40,793 nt of DNA from Algoriphagus aquimarinus (GTDB lineage Bacteria; Bacteroidota; Bacteroidia; Cytophagales; Cyclobacteriaceae), in assembly GCF_007997215.1 (NCBI RefSeq), contig NZ_VORW01000029.1, forward strand, positions 1 through 40,793, read 5' to 3'. Shown here one piece after another: positions 1-7,672 of the stretch. Below the pieces are notes generated by a model. The model saw nothing but the letters and a program-made list of their open reading frames with translations. It was not told the origin of the DNA and did no database searches. Positions within the stretch are counted from its first letter, which is position 1, and the number at the start of each line of letters is the position of its first letter. A program made the translations under genes and the position numbers.

Positions 1-87
1 GGAAATCAGGGTCAATTTAAAGCCTAAATTGTAATCACGTTGCGAACGCTTTTTCCCCTTGACACTAGAGAGGTTTTCTTTTTCCAT
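1..87 (-). CDS. IS3-family transposase OrfA, N-terminal fragment cut by the window edge
   Basis: The first 29 codons of a minus-strand gene run from an ATG at 85-87 off the left end of the window. They read MEKENLSSVKGKKRSQRDYN, then LGFKLTLIS. The basic KGKKRSQRDYN..FKL start is what I know from the helix-turn-helix OrfA (IS3/IS150-type) proteins common in Bacteroidota, where the domain binds the insertion-sequence ends. OrfB, with the DDE catalytic domain, would lie to the left and is not visible. It could instead be a lone transposase-like HTH protein. The call rests on a short match remembered from the family, so it is moderately sure; the rest of the gene would settle it. Confidence 0.6.
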   Translation of the reverse strand, partial: MEKENLSSVKGKKRSQRDYNLGFKLTLIS

Positions 88-128
88 AATAAGTCGATTT
101 GGTGTCAACTTATTTCAGGACGAGACAT
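1..128 (-). mobile_element. Terminal part of an IS3-like insertion sequence
   Basis: The transposase fragment starts about 40 bases inside a stretch reading, on the minus strand, TCGTCCTGAAATAAGTTGAC followed by ACC. This resembles the left terminal inverted repeat of Bacteroidota IS3-type elements. The outer boundary near 120-130 is estimated, because the opposite end and the target duplication lie outside the window. The repeat-rich gene-free stretch to the right may be where such elements accumulate. Confidence 0.45.
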
Positions 129-140
129 AGATAAAAAATA

Positions 141-164
141 AGGGGCGAAAGATTTTTCGCCCCT
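141..164 (-). terminator. Strong stem-loop beside the IS end
   Basis: AGGGGCGAAA at 141-150 pairs perfectly with TTTCGCCCCT at 155-164 around a 4-nt loop. Read on the minus strand the stem is followed by TATTTTTTATC, a U-rich tract, so it fits an intrinsic terminator for transcripts arriving from the right. It may instead protect the adjacent insertion sequence from read-through. The nearest minus-strand gene ends about 730 bases away. Confidence 0.5.
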
Positions 165-240
165 ACGATGTTCTCTACTAATCTCTTTTCATAACGCTAA
201 AATCGTAGACTCAACCTTCGAGAGGAACATAATTTCCTTT

Positions 241-692
241 GTTCTCTTTATGCCTTTTGTGGTAGATTATTTTTGTACCACAAAATGAACAAAGGACATA
301 AAGCTCAAAATGAGAATTAGCCGTCCAAGAAGATATTCTCTATGTTTTTCTATGTTCCTATTTGGTAAAAAAGATTAAACCACATAGAAACATAGCTCTC
401 ATAGATTAATAAAAGGCAAGTCAGCACTCAATAGTGGATCTAATAACTTTGTTCTCTTTATGCCTTTTGTGGTAGATTATTTTGAACCACAAAAGGAGCA
501 AAGGACATAAAGCTCAAAATGAGAATTAGCCGTCCAAGAAGATATTCTCTATGTTTTTCTATGTTCCTATTTGGTAAAAAAGATTAAACCACATAGAAAC
601 ATAGCTCTCATAGATTAATAAAAGGCAAGTCAGCACTCAATAGTGGATCTAATAACTTTGTTCTCTTTATGCCTTTTGTGGTAGATTATTTT
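241..692. repeat. 210-bp tandem duplication plus truncated third copy
   Basis: Copy 1 (241-450) and copy 2 (451-659) are nearly identical over their whole length. They differ only in a short patch after GTAGATTATTTT, which makes copy 2 one base shorter. A third copy begins at 660 with the same 34 or so bases and then diverges. Each unit also contains CTATGTTTTTCTATG and CATAGAAACATAG, which are imperfect inverted matches of each other. No open reading frame of note crosses the region. Together with the hairpins at 141-164 and 665-712, this is what the gene-free stretch 129-849 holds. Confidence 0.9.
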
Positions 693-712
693 GAACCACA
701 AAAGGCATAAAG
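665..712. repeat. 18-bp perfect inverted repeat
   Basis: CTTTATGCCTTTTGTGGT at 665-682 is the exact reverse complement of 695-712, separated by 12 bases. The corresponding parts of the two upstream tandem copies carry the same left arm but a degraded right arm. The perfect palindrome in the truncated third copy may therefore be the ancestral form of the unit's end. Confidence 0.85.
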
Positions 713-849
713 AAATCAAAGTCTTTGCACGAGAATTAAACGCACTTAAAGCAGAATTATCTCTATGTTTTTCTAGGTGAGTAGATGGAGAAATATTCCA
801 TTATTAATTATCAAACTCAATTATCAAAAGAAAGTCTAAAACCTAAATA

Positions 850-889
850 GTGCTCTCTGCTTCCTCCTCTGTGAACATTGTGGTTAAAA
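850..889 (+). repeat. Solo copy of the 40-bp CTCTG...GGTTAAAA repeat
   Basis: This 40-base stretch ends in GTGGTTAAAA. It aligns without gaps to the stretches at 5259-5298 and 23977-24016, most clearly in the CTCTG, TCCTC and GGTTAAAA blocks. It abuts the stop codon of the TonB receptor gene. It is the most diverged of the three direct copies. Confidence 0.6.
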
Positions 890-892
890 CCC

Positions 893-3172
893 TCAATCGG
901 AAACAGTAAACCTCACTCCTAAGAAACCTCTTATTCCTTGATTGGGAGCATACACATAGGTTGGATCAAAGGTTAAAGCATTTGGGTTACTTGGCGTTGG
1001 AATCACTGTTCCATTTGGAGAAAACTCAACTCCTTTATCAAAAGGATCAAAAGACCTAGCTATAGAATTTGCCGCAGGCGTGAAATTCAGGAGATTTTTT
1101 ACTCCTCCATATACTTCCCATTTCTCACCAAGCTTCTTTGTCAACTGTATATTCTGAATACTGTACCAAGGAGAATAAGCAGGTCTGTCATCCAATGGAC
1201 CCAACAATGGTAAACGCATCGGACTATATACATTTCCGGTATAATCGACAGTCAAACCCAATTGAAAGATATCATAACCAACCGACCAAACACCGGAAAA
1301 GCGCTCTGTAAGCAACTGACGGGTTTTGATACCTTCTTCTTCTATACTCACATCCATAAGTGTTCCTCCTGCGGTCACGTTCAAACCGTTCGGCCAGGCA
1401 GCGTCTATATTTAGAGATACTCCCTTCGAAACTGCTGAGCCATTTAAATTGGAATAAATGATCTGATTTGGGTTCGTCTCATAGTCTGGGATAATTCGGT
1501 TGATGAAATAAGTGTAAAATGCCGAGCCATCTAGCCCGATAAAAGTCCCCATATCCGTGTAGATTTTCTTCACCAGATTGGCATTCATATTCCAACTTTG
1601 CTCTGGCTTCAATTCCTCTGTAAAGACAACTTCCCTAGCTCCAGTAAGTGCAGCGTGATCTTCGGTAAACACATTTGCTACACGAAAGCCATTTCCTGCA
1701 GAAAGCCTAAAAACCGTGTGCTTGTCGGCGGAGGAAAGTTTGTAATTCACACGCGGCGAAAAAATCGAGCCATGGATAGAGTTATAGTCGTATCGAACGC
1801 CTAGAAGCAAACTCTGACTTTCAGTCAACTTGATTTCGTCTTGCAGAAAAGCTCCCGGTAAATGAATGACTGAAGGTGAATTTATATCTGTAACTAGGTC
1901 AGAAGTAGCCGAAGTATTATCATCATAAAATGTATAGCGATAAGCCAAACCAAGCAATAGATTATGTTTCTGAACAGTTTTAGCCCATGTCAACTGACCG
2001 AAACCAATGTATTGATCCGCTTTATAAATCGTAGTCCCGTAAACTGAATTTTGATTGTGCCCATTTACAGAAAACTGAAAATTCATTGTTTCGGAAGTTG
2101 GTAATTGCCAAGTACCAAAAGTCTCCCATCGACTGGTATAGATGCTTTCACCATAAACCTCATCTCCTCCCCGATCCGCACTCGTCCAGTTCATTTCGCC
2201 TCCCCAGCGATCTTCATAGACATATCTTCCGGCCATGGTAAAAAGCCTGTCTTCTGGTCGCAAAACATTGATTTTTTGAAAAAAGGAAATACGCTTAGAA
2301 AGTGTCACATCCGTAAAGCCATCACCGTTATTGTCTATAGGATTGTCGTAATAAAAGGCATTTAAGCCTGTCAGAGACTGAATGTTTTCACCCCAATTGG
2401 ATCGCATACCGAGATCCAGATTCATTTCTCCCCAACCAGTGCCAAAGAAATCGGCTGAAACTAACGGTGCAGATTCTGGCTTTTTTGTTATCACATTGAT
2501 CAAACCGCCAACTGCCTCTGATCCATATAGTGTAGATGCTGGACCTTTCACCACTTCCACTCTATCGATCAGCGCCTGTGGAATTCCTGTCAAACCATAC
2601 ACGGTAGCCAAACCACTCACTATCGGCATTCCATCAATCAAGACCATAGTATATGGCCCTTCCAGTCCATTTATATGGATATCGCCGGTGTTGCAAACAT
2701 TGCAATTGATCTGAGGACGAACGCCGTTTACATTTTGAAGAGATTCAAAGATGGAAGGCGTAGGATTAGCTCGAAAGAAATTAGCTGAATACACTTCCAC
2801 AGGTACAGGGCTATCTAATTTTGATACTTCCTGCATGGTTCCACTCACTACAACCTCATCCAAACCACCATCCATTTCTTCCAATTGAAAGATTAATTCG
2901 CTCTGACTTTGGGGAATAGTCACCTTCGCTTGTGCTGATTTGAAACCTACCATGGAAGCTTGAACTGTAAATGTTCCTGCAGTAGAAATTTCTATGGAAA
3001 AAGCGCCATTTACATCTGTCACTGCACCTTTAGCTAAACCTTTCACATAGACGTTTGCAAATTCTACAGCTTCTCCCTCATGCAAAACTCTGCCATTCAG
3101 AGCATAATTTTGTCCAAAAGCATCTAGGGAGAAAAGTAAAAAGCATACTAAAAGGTTGTATTGATATCTCAT
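893..3172 (-). CDS. TonB-dependent outer-membrane receptor, probably for a metal or metal complex
   Basis: A 759-aa outer-membrane importer. Residues 1-20 are a signal peptide (cleavage near AFG/QN). Residues ~22-105 are a carboxypeptidase-regulatory-like domain, and ~118-230 are the plug, with IDGMPIVSGL and the typical RVEVVKGPASTLYGSEAVGG. The remainder is the beta-barrel, ending in GVRFTVSD. The plug carries a CNVC pair (C157, C160), which is unusual there and could bind metal or form a disulfide. The gene is divergent from a DtxR/MntR-type regulator and its promoter spans a 20-bp palindrome (3214-3233). Iron-, manganese- or haem-related uptake under metal repression is therefore inferred. 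The actual ligand cannot be read from the sequence. The length and domain order are normal for the family. Confidence 0.92.
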   Translation of the reverse strand: MRYQYNLLVCFLLFSLDAFGQNYALNGRVLHEGEAVEFANVYVKGLAKGAVTDVNGAFSIEISTAGTFTVQASMVGFKSAQAKVTIPQSQSELIFQLEEMDGGLDEVVVSGTMQEVSKLDSPVPVEVYSANFFRANPTPSIFESLQNVNGVRPQINCNVCNTGDIHINGLEGPYTMVLIDGMPIVSGLATVYGLTGIPQALIDRVEVVKGPASTLYGSEAVGGLINVITKKPESAPLVSADFFGTGWGEMNLDLGMRSNWGENIQSLTGLNAFYYDNPIDNNGDGFTDVTLSKRISFFQKINVLRPEDRLFTMAGRYVYEDRWGGEMNWTSADRGGDEVYGESIYTSRWETFGTWQLPTSETMNFQFSVNGHNQNSVYGTTIYKADQYIGFGQLTWAKTVQKHNLLLGLAYRYTFYDDNTSATSDLVTDINSPSVIHLPGAFLQDEIKLTESQSLLLGVRYDYNSIHGSIFSPRVNYKLSSADKHTVFRLSAGNGFRVANVFTEDHAALTGAREVVFTEELKPEQSWNMNANLVKKIYTDMGTFIGLDGSAFYTYFINRIIPDYETNPNQIIYSNLNGSAVSKGVSLNIDAAWPNGLNVTAGGTLMDVSIEEEGIKTRQLLTERFSGVWSVGYDIFQLGLTVDYTGNVYSPMRLPLLGPLDDRPAYSPWYSIQNIQLTKKLGEKWEVYGGVKNLLNFTPAANSIARSFDPFDKGVEFSPNGTVIPTPSNPNALTFDPTYVYAPNQGIRGFLGVRFTVSD

Positions 3173-3203
3173 AGACTGGGAGTTAATTCTGAATTAGATA
3201 CGA

Positions 3204-3234
3204 CAAAGCTATATTGTTAGATTAATCTAACAAA
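3204..3234 (-). promoter_or_regulatory. Promoter of the TonB receptor gene
   Basis: On the minus strand a TTTG (-33 element, 3234-3231) is followed after exactly 19 bases by TAGCTTTG (3211-3204), a full match to the Bacteroidota -7 consensus TAnnTTTG. This predicts a transcript start near 3197 and a leader of about 25 bases before the ATG at 3172. The 19-base spacer is almost entirely occupied by the palindrome at 3214-3233. Confidence 0.75.
3214..3233. promoter_or_regulatory. Predicted DtxR/MntR-type operator (20-bp perfect palindrome)
   Basis: TTGTTAGATTAATCTAACAA is a perfect 20-bp palindrome in the 111-bp divergent intergenic region. Its core TTAGnTTAAnCTAA resembles DtxR/IdeR/MntR operators. 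It fills the -33/-7 spacer of the receptor promoter and sits just upstream of the regulator's own promoter. A metal-loaded repressor bound here would block the receptor and could autoregulate. Binding by the adjacent regulator is inferred. Confidence 0.75.
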
Positions 3235-3235
3235 A

Positions 3236-3264
3236 TTGTTTTCAAATTTATTTCCTCATATTTG
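3236..3264 (+). promoter_or_regulatory. Candidate promoter of the DtxR-family regulator
   Basis: TTG at 3236-3238 and CATATTTG at 3257-3264 (7 of 8 matches to TAnnTTTG) are separated by 18 bases and lie 19 bases before the regulator's ATG. The -33 element touches the palindromic operator, consistent with autoregulation. Confidence 0.5.
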
Positions 3265-3283
3265 AATACTAAAGCAATAGATC

Positions 3284-3943
3284 ATGGCATCACAAACGGA
3301 AGAGAATTACCTGAAATCACTTTTTAACCTCGCTAACGAGAAAGGGGAAGTCAATATCTCCGAGCTCGCTTCTCAGATGCAAGTGAGCATGCCGACGGTA
3401 AATAGTATGGTGAAGACCCTCCAAAAAAATGGGTGGTTGATCTACGAAAAGTATAAGCCTGTCACACTCACTCCAGAAGGTAAAAAAGACGCAGCACTAG
3501 TTATCCGTAAGCATAGACTTACAGAGATGTTTCTGGTAAATAAAATGGGCTTTGGTTGGGAGGAGGTGCACGAGATAGCCGAGCAGGTAGAGCATATTCA
3601 CGCTCCAAAATTTTTCGAGCGCATGGATGAGATGATGGGTTATCCTACTATCGATCCGCATGGCTCGCCAATTCCCGACAAGCTAGGTCGAATACAGGAA
3701 ATTAATTATCTCAGTCTTTCAGATTGCAAAGCTGGTCAACTGGTGAAGCTTGCAGGGCTCACCAACTCATCGACAGAATTTCTGGAATTTCTAAATGGCC
3801 GGAATCTCAGTTTGGGAATAGAACTTACGATTCGATCCAAAGAAGCTTACGATCAAAGTATTGTAGTCAGTTACTTAAATCACAACAGTGAAACACTTTC
3901 AGAAAAAGTTTGTGAGAAGCTATTGGTTAAAGTAGTGGAGTAA
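3284..3943 (+). CDS. DtxR/MntR-family metal-dependent transcriptional regulator
   Basis: A 219-aa metal-sensing repressor with three parts. Residues ~1-62 are a winged helix (EENYLKSLF; VSMPTVNSMVKTL is the recognition helix). Residues ~63-138 are the dimerisation/metal domain. The C-terminal ~145-219 are an SH3/FeoA-like domain. H77, E100, E103 and H104 (in HEIAEQVEH) line up with the B. subtilis MntR ligands H77, E99, E102 and H103. The N-terminal aspartate of MntR appears to be replaced (T5-E6-E7), which leaves Mn versus Fe specificity open. The C-terminal domain gives the long DtxR/IdeR architecture rather than the short MntR one. It is divergent from the TonB receptor, and a palindromic operator between them points to control of that importer. 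Confidence 0.9.
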   Translation: MASQTEENYLKSLFNLANEKGEVNISELASQMQVSMPTVNSMVKTLQKNGWLIYEKYKPVTLTPEGKKDAALVIRKHRLTEMFLVNKMGFGWEEVHEIAEQVEHIHAPKFFERMDEMMGYPTIDPHGSPIPDKLGRIQEINYLSLSDCKAGQLVKLAGLTNSSTEFLEFLNGRNLSLGIELTIRSKEAYDQSIVVSYLNHNSETLSEKVCEKLLVKVVE

Positions 3944-4181
3944 CCTTAATCAAAATCTTCTGCAAGAAAAGTGATGTGGGTTCTTTATGAATCATTCTAT
4001 TTTAAATCTCTAAAATTCTCAGCTAAAAAGTCCCACCCCAATGGTAAAACTATAGATCTGATAAATGAGGTTTTATGCCTATAATTCATCTTTAAAACCC
4101 TATGCACCATCCAAACTAATGATTACTTTTTTCCCCTTGGTCAAATATTTGTTACATTTTGCAGGAATCAATTTTCAAAAC

Positions 4182-4994
4182 ATGATCATAGACGTACATA
4201 CCCACATCAATAATTACCATGAAGACCGTGTAGTTTCACTGGAAGACTGCCTAAATAAATTGACCGATACTATGGAGGAGAATCAAGTAGATTACTCTCT
4301 CGTGCTCACTTCATACAAAGTCAATGAGCACAGACCAAGCACCAAAAAGGTGGTTGAGGCGATAGCAAACAGGAAAAATCTAGGCGTGGTAGCAGGAATC
4401 AGCTATCTGAATTACAACCACCATGACTTACGGGAAATTGCAAAATATCTGGAAGCTGGTCTAATTAAGGGATTAAAGCTCTATCCTGGCTACGAGCCTT
4501 TTTATCCAAATGATATGCGGATGAAGGTAGTTTATGACATGGCGATAGAATATGATGTACCAGTGATGTTTCATTCGGGTGACACCTATGCACCAACAGG
4601 ACGGGTAAAATATTCCCACCCTATTCATCACGATGATTTGGCGGTGGATTATCCTGAATTAAAAATTGTGATCTGTCATGTAGGTAATCCCTGGATCAAA
4701 GACTGCATGGAAGTAACCTACAAAAACAAGAACGTTCATGCGGATTTTTCAGGTTTGGTACTGGGAGATTTCTCGGAGAAGTTTGAGCGCTGGATGAAAA
4801 ATGAACTGGAGCAAATGATCACTTATGCAGGAAATCCAAAGTACCTGCTTTATGGAACAGATTGGCCTATTTCTTCCATGAAATCCTATTTGAATTTCAT
4901 GAAAAATCTAGATCTACCACAGGAAAAGAAAGAATTGATCCTTTGGAAAAATGCTGCAGAATTATTCAAACTCGATGTGAATAGTTTTAAGTAA
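4182..4994 (+). CDS. TIM-barrel metal-dependent hydrolase (amidohydrolase_2 family)
   Basis: A 270-aa cytosolic amidohydrolase-superfamily protein. The start chosen, MIIDVHTHIN, puts the metal-binding HxH (H6, H8) at the end of strand 1, as usual for the family. Further metal or catalytic positions are the His in MFHSGD, the His in ICHVGNPW and the Asp in YGTDWP near the C-terminus. The frame stays open upstream to 4065, but those 39 extra codons look like neither a signal peptide nor conserved sequence and are left out. The family covers decarboxylases, lactonases and amide hydrolases. The substrate is unknown, and the gene stands alone between the regulator and a repeat region. Confidence 0.85.
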   Translation: MIIDVHTHINNYHEDRVVSLEDCLNKLTDTMEENQVDYSLVLTSYKVNEHRPSTKKVVEAIANRKNLGVVAGISYLNYNHHDLREIAKYLEAGLIKGLKLYPGYEPFYPNDMRMKVVYDMAIEYDVPVMFHSGDTYAPTGRVKYSHPIHHDDLAVDYPELKIVICHVGNPWIKDCMEVTYKNKNVHADFSGLVLGDFSEKFERWMKNELEQMITYAGNPKYLLYGTDWPISSMKSYLNFMKNLDLPQEKKELILWKNAAELFKLDVNSFK

Positions 4995-5083
4995 TATTGA
5001 GGTTATCAGAAATCATAAATTTACCCTCGAGATCCAAATAATATGGTTGGAGGTAAAAGTTGTAATTACTAGTTTCAATTATG

Positions 5084-5256
5084 CTACCAATGACGGATTA
5101 TATTTTTTAAGGCAGATCGTGTCAGTCCGAGCGTCCCGAGCTATCGGGATCGAGGACAAAAACTTCACTTACTTTAAAAGAGCCTTCGACTTCGCTCAGG
5201 CTGACACCGGCAGCTCTCTTTTGTACGTTCTATACTTTTTTTACTCAACCTGACAA
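5084..5256 (+). repeat. Dispersed ~172-bp intergenic repeat, copy 1
   Basis: From CTACCAATGACGGATTAT to TTACTCA..CTGACA this stretch matches the reverse complement of 12400-12573 almost base for base. Shared blocks include AACTTCACTTACTTTAAAAG and GCCTTCGACTTCGCTCAGGC. Its hairpin core is CCCGA-GCTA-TCGGG, two bases shorter than in copy 2. An open frame of 68 codons across it (5047-5253) is an accident of the repeat, not a gene. With the next repeat and the terminator, this fills the gene-free stretch 4995-5356. Confidence 0.9.
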
Positions 5257-5258
5257 TA

Positions 5259-5298
5259 GCGACCTCTGCGTTATCCTCCGCGTACTCTGCGGTTAAAA
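5259..5298 (+). repeat. Solo copy of the 40-bp CTCTG...GGTTAAAA repeat
   Basis: This copy aligns without gaps to the right arm of the GxxExxY unit at 23977-24016, with roughly three quarters of bases shared, including CTCTGCGGTTAAAA. It ends two bases before the peptidase terminator. No GxxExxY gene or second arm lies beside it. Confidence 0.75.
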
Positions 5299-5300
5299 CC

Positions 5301-5336
5301 AAAAACCACCTGCCGATTGCTCAACAGGTGGTTTTT
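5301..5336 (-). terminator. Intrinsic terminator of the S9 peptidase gene
   Basis: AAAAACCACCTG (5301-5312) and CAGGTGGTTTTT (5325-5336) are perfect 12-bp arms around a 12-nt loop. The stem itself ends in A5 and T5 runs, so it can act in both directions. It lies 20 bases beyond the stop codon of the minus-strand peptidase. Confidence 0.85.
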
Positions 5337-5356
5337 CATGAAATCAAAACTCGTAA

Positions 5357-7435
5357 TTAACGAACTACTTTTTTGTAATCTGTCACCAAATGCTCGATGA
5401 AAAACTCCATCATTCTATCTCTGTTCAAGGCAGTGTGACCGCCATCTGGCGCAACCTGAACTTCTATGCTTTTACCTGCATCTTGAAATGCTTTGATCAG
5501 CATAAGTGAGTTGGCTGGGTGTACGTTGTTGTCAGCTGTACCGAAGAAAACCAATAATTCTCCCTCAAGTTGATCAGCCATATTCATTAAGCTGAATCTA
5601 TTATAACCTTCTTCGTTATTTTCAAGCGTACTCATAAAGCGCTCAGTGTAGATGTTGTCATACAGTCTCCAGTCGGTTACTGAAGAATTGGCTACAGCCG
5701 CGTGAACAAGCTCAGGGAATCTCAGCAACATAGAAGCAGCTGTAGTTCCACCGTATGAAGTTCCATAAACTCCTACTCTATCCTTATCGAAATATGGGCG
5801 ATCATGAAGTGACTTGATGCCTTCGGCAAAATCATCCATTTCTACCAAACCTAGATTTCCGTACAACTGATCAAGCAATTTCTTGCCACGACCTTTGACA
5901 TTTCGTCCATCAATATTCAATACCAAAAAGCCATATTCAGTCAATGGATCTGGCAACGTGAAATTCTCTCTGAATGCGTTTGTAGCTGGTCCACCGTAGT
6001 TACTGAGGATCACAGGGTATTTTTTACTTGGGTCAAAATCAGATGGAAAATGAATCATACCATGCAATTCCGTCACCCCGTCTTTGGAAGTAAAGGTGAA
6101 TACCTCCACTTTTTTCAAACCCAATTCCTCAAACTTGCTCATGTCGCTTTTCGCTAATTCAGCTACCACTTTTCCTTTCGCATCAACCAAATTAGTGAAT
6201 GGAGCCACGTCGTGAGTTTGTGCGATATCCACAAAGTATTTTCCGTCAGGAGAAATAGTCACTGAGTGATTGAAAGCAGGATCAGTCAAGCGTGTGTCTT
6301 TTGAACCATCCAATTGAACTCTGTGAAGCTGCATCATCATGTGGTTTTCACCACTGCGAGCCATGTAGTAAAGCGTCTTATTAGCCTCATCTACTTTCAC
6401 GATATTGGATACTTCGAAAGGATGAGAAGTGATTGCATTGACTAGTGTTCCGTCAAAATTGTACAGATAGTAATTGTTGAAACCGGATCTTTCGGAAGCC
6501 CAGATGAAGTGTTTCCCATCAGCCAAAACATTCATTTCTGGTGAATTCTCTACGAAACTTGGAAGCCATTCTTCGCGGATTACAGTTCTGCTTTTGCCTG
6601 TTTCTGGATTTGCCGCGCGGAGCTCAAGGATATTCTGACGTCTATTAGTGCTGTGGAAAAGCAATTCTTTGCCATCAGGAGTCCAAGACATATCATAAAT
6701 ATAAGTTCCCAGATCGCCGTCACTATATGGCTTTCCATCTCGGATATCCAATTCCGTTACCTTTTTGGTAGCCAAATCATAAACCATCAAATCTACTGGG
6801 AGATTTGGCTCACCTACCTTAGGATAGGCTTCCACCTCAAGAGAATCATATAAACTCAATTGATTTAGAAGTACATAATATTTCTTCACATCTTTCTCTA
6901 CAAATCTGTAGAAGGCGATTTTGCTGCCATCTGGAGACCACCACATAGCAGTGTTCTGGCTCAATTCCTCACCATACACCCAAGTAGCGATACCGTATTT
7001 CACCTGATTTTCCTCGTTACCATCTGTAGTGATAGCGACTACATTGCTGCCGTCAGCATTGCTGAGGTACATGTTGCGATCCTCGGTGAAGGCATTGTGT
7101 TTTCCATCTGGAGACTCTGCAGCGTCAAACTGACGACCACGAGCAGGACGATTAAAAGATCTACGCTCAGGTCTTGGGATATCCCCCCCCTCAGTCACCT
7201 TTTTGGTTTTTACAGAAAAGGATTGAAGTTTTCCATTTTCAACATATTCAAATGATTTACCATCTTCAGCCCACTTTACATTAAGACTGCCTGGTTTTAC
7301 AGCAGATCTAATCTGAGGTGCTATTTTTTGGTATTGTTCATGGCCAGGCATGCTTTTCAGCTTGTCCTGAGCCTGCGAAACAGAAACGGTAGTGGCTAAA
7401 GCTGCTGCCATTGTAAGGAAGAACTTATTCTTCAT
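5357..7435 (-). CDS. Secreted S9 family prolyl peptidase, dipeptidyl-peptidase IV type
   Basis: A 692-aa exported serine peptidase expected to remove Xaa-Pro dipeptides in the periplasm or outside the cell. Residues 1-22 are a signal peptide (SQA/QD). About 40-430 form the beta-propeller (DPP-IV N-terminal domain), in which WVYGEEL carries a double glutamate (E156-E157) that in DPP-IV holds the substrate amino terminus. About 460-692 form the alpha/beta hydrolase domain, with S560 in GTSYGG, D635 in FGTADNN and H667 in GGHTAL. All three catalytic residues are present, and the length is typical for Bacteroidota DPP-IV. The gene is monocistronic, with a strong terminator at 5301-5336, and is divergent from the serine hydrolase at 7673. 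No clear consensus promoter was found between them. Confidence 0.93.
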   Translation of the reverse strand: MKNKFFLTMAAALATTVSVSQAQDKLKSMPGHEQYQKIAPQIRSAVKPGSLNVKWAEDGKSFEYVENGKLQSFSVKTKKVTEGGDIPRPERRSFNRPARGRQFDAAESPDGKHNAFTEDRNMYLSNADGSNVVAITTDGNEENQVKYGIATWVYGEELSQNTAMWWSPDGSKIAFYRFVEKDVKKYYVLLNQLSLYDSLEVEAYPKVGEPNLPVDLMVYDLATKKVTELDIRDGKPYSDGDLGTYIYDMSWTPDGKELLFHSTNRRQNILELRAANPETGKSRTVIREEWLPSFVENSPEMNVLADGKHFIWASERSGFNNYYLYNFDGTLVNAITSHPFEVSNIVKVDEANKTLYYMARSGENHMMMQLHRVQLDGSKDTRLTDPAFNHSVTISPDGKYFVDIAQTHDVAPFTNLVDAKGKVVAELAKSDMSKFEELGLKKVEVFTFTSKDGVTELHGMIHFPSDFDPSKKYPVILSNYGGPATNAFRENFTLPDPLTEYGFLVLNIDGRNVKGRGKKLLDQLYGNLGLVEMDDFAEGIKSLHDRPYFDKDRVGVYGTSYGGTTAASMLLRFPELVHAAVANSSVTDWRLYDNIYTERFMSTLENNEEGYNRFSLMNMADQLEGELLVFFGTADNNVHPANSLMLIKAFQDAGKSIEVQVAPDGGHTALNRDRMMEFFIEHLVTDYKKVVR

Positions 7436-7672
7436 ATGATATTTGGGTTAAATTTATTCTAGTTGCGATGATACTATTTTTAGCCGTAAAAAGCAGGTAG
7501 AAATATACGATAGGTTAGTAATAAGCTGATAAGTCCTGATCTAAACACCTCTTTTCACAAGAAATAAGATGAGCTAAGAGAAATCTAACTTCAGTGAAGC
7601 GGCTCACAATTGGTGATTTTGTAACCAATAGGCAACAAGCGGCATCCAAGAGATGAATCAATTTAACTCCTA

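Noticed and set aside
241..712. Possible CRISPR array
   Set aside because: The units are about 210 bp and contiguous, without short repeats and unique spacers, and no cas genes are present.
4065..4181. 39-codon N-terminal extension of the amidohydrolase
   Set aside because: The family begins at the HxH strand, and the extension is not signal-like.
5047..5253. 68-codon open frame on the plus strand
   Set aside because: It lies inside the dispersed repeat, whose other copy does not preserve the same frame, and it has no recognisable product.
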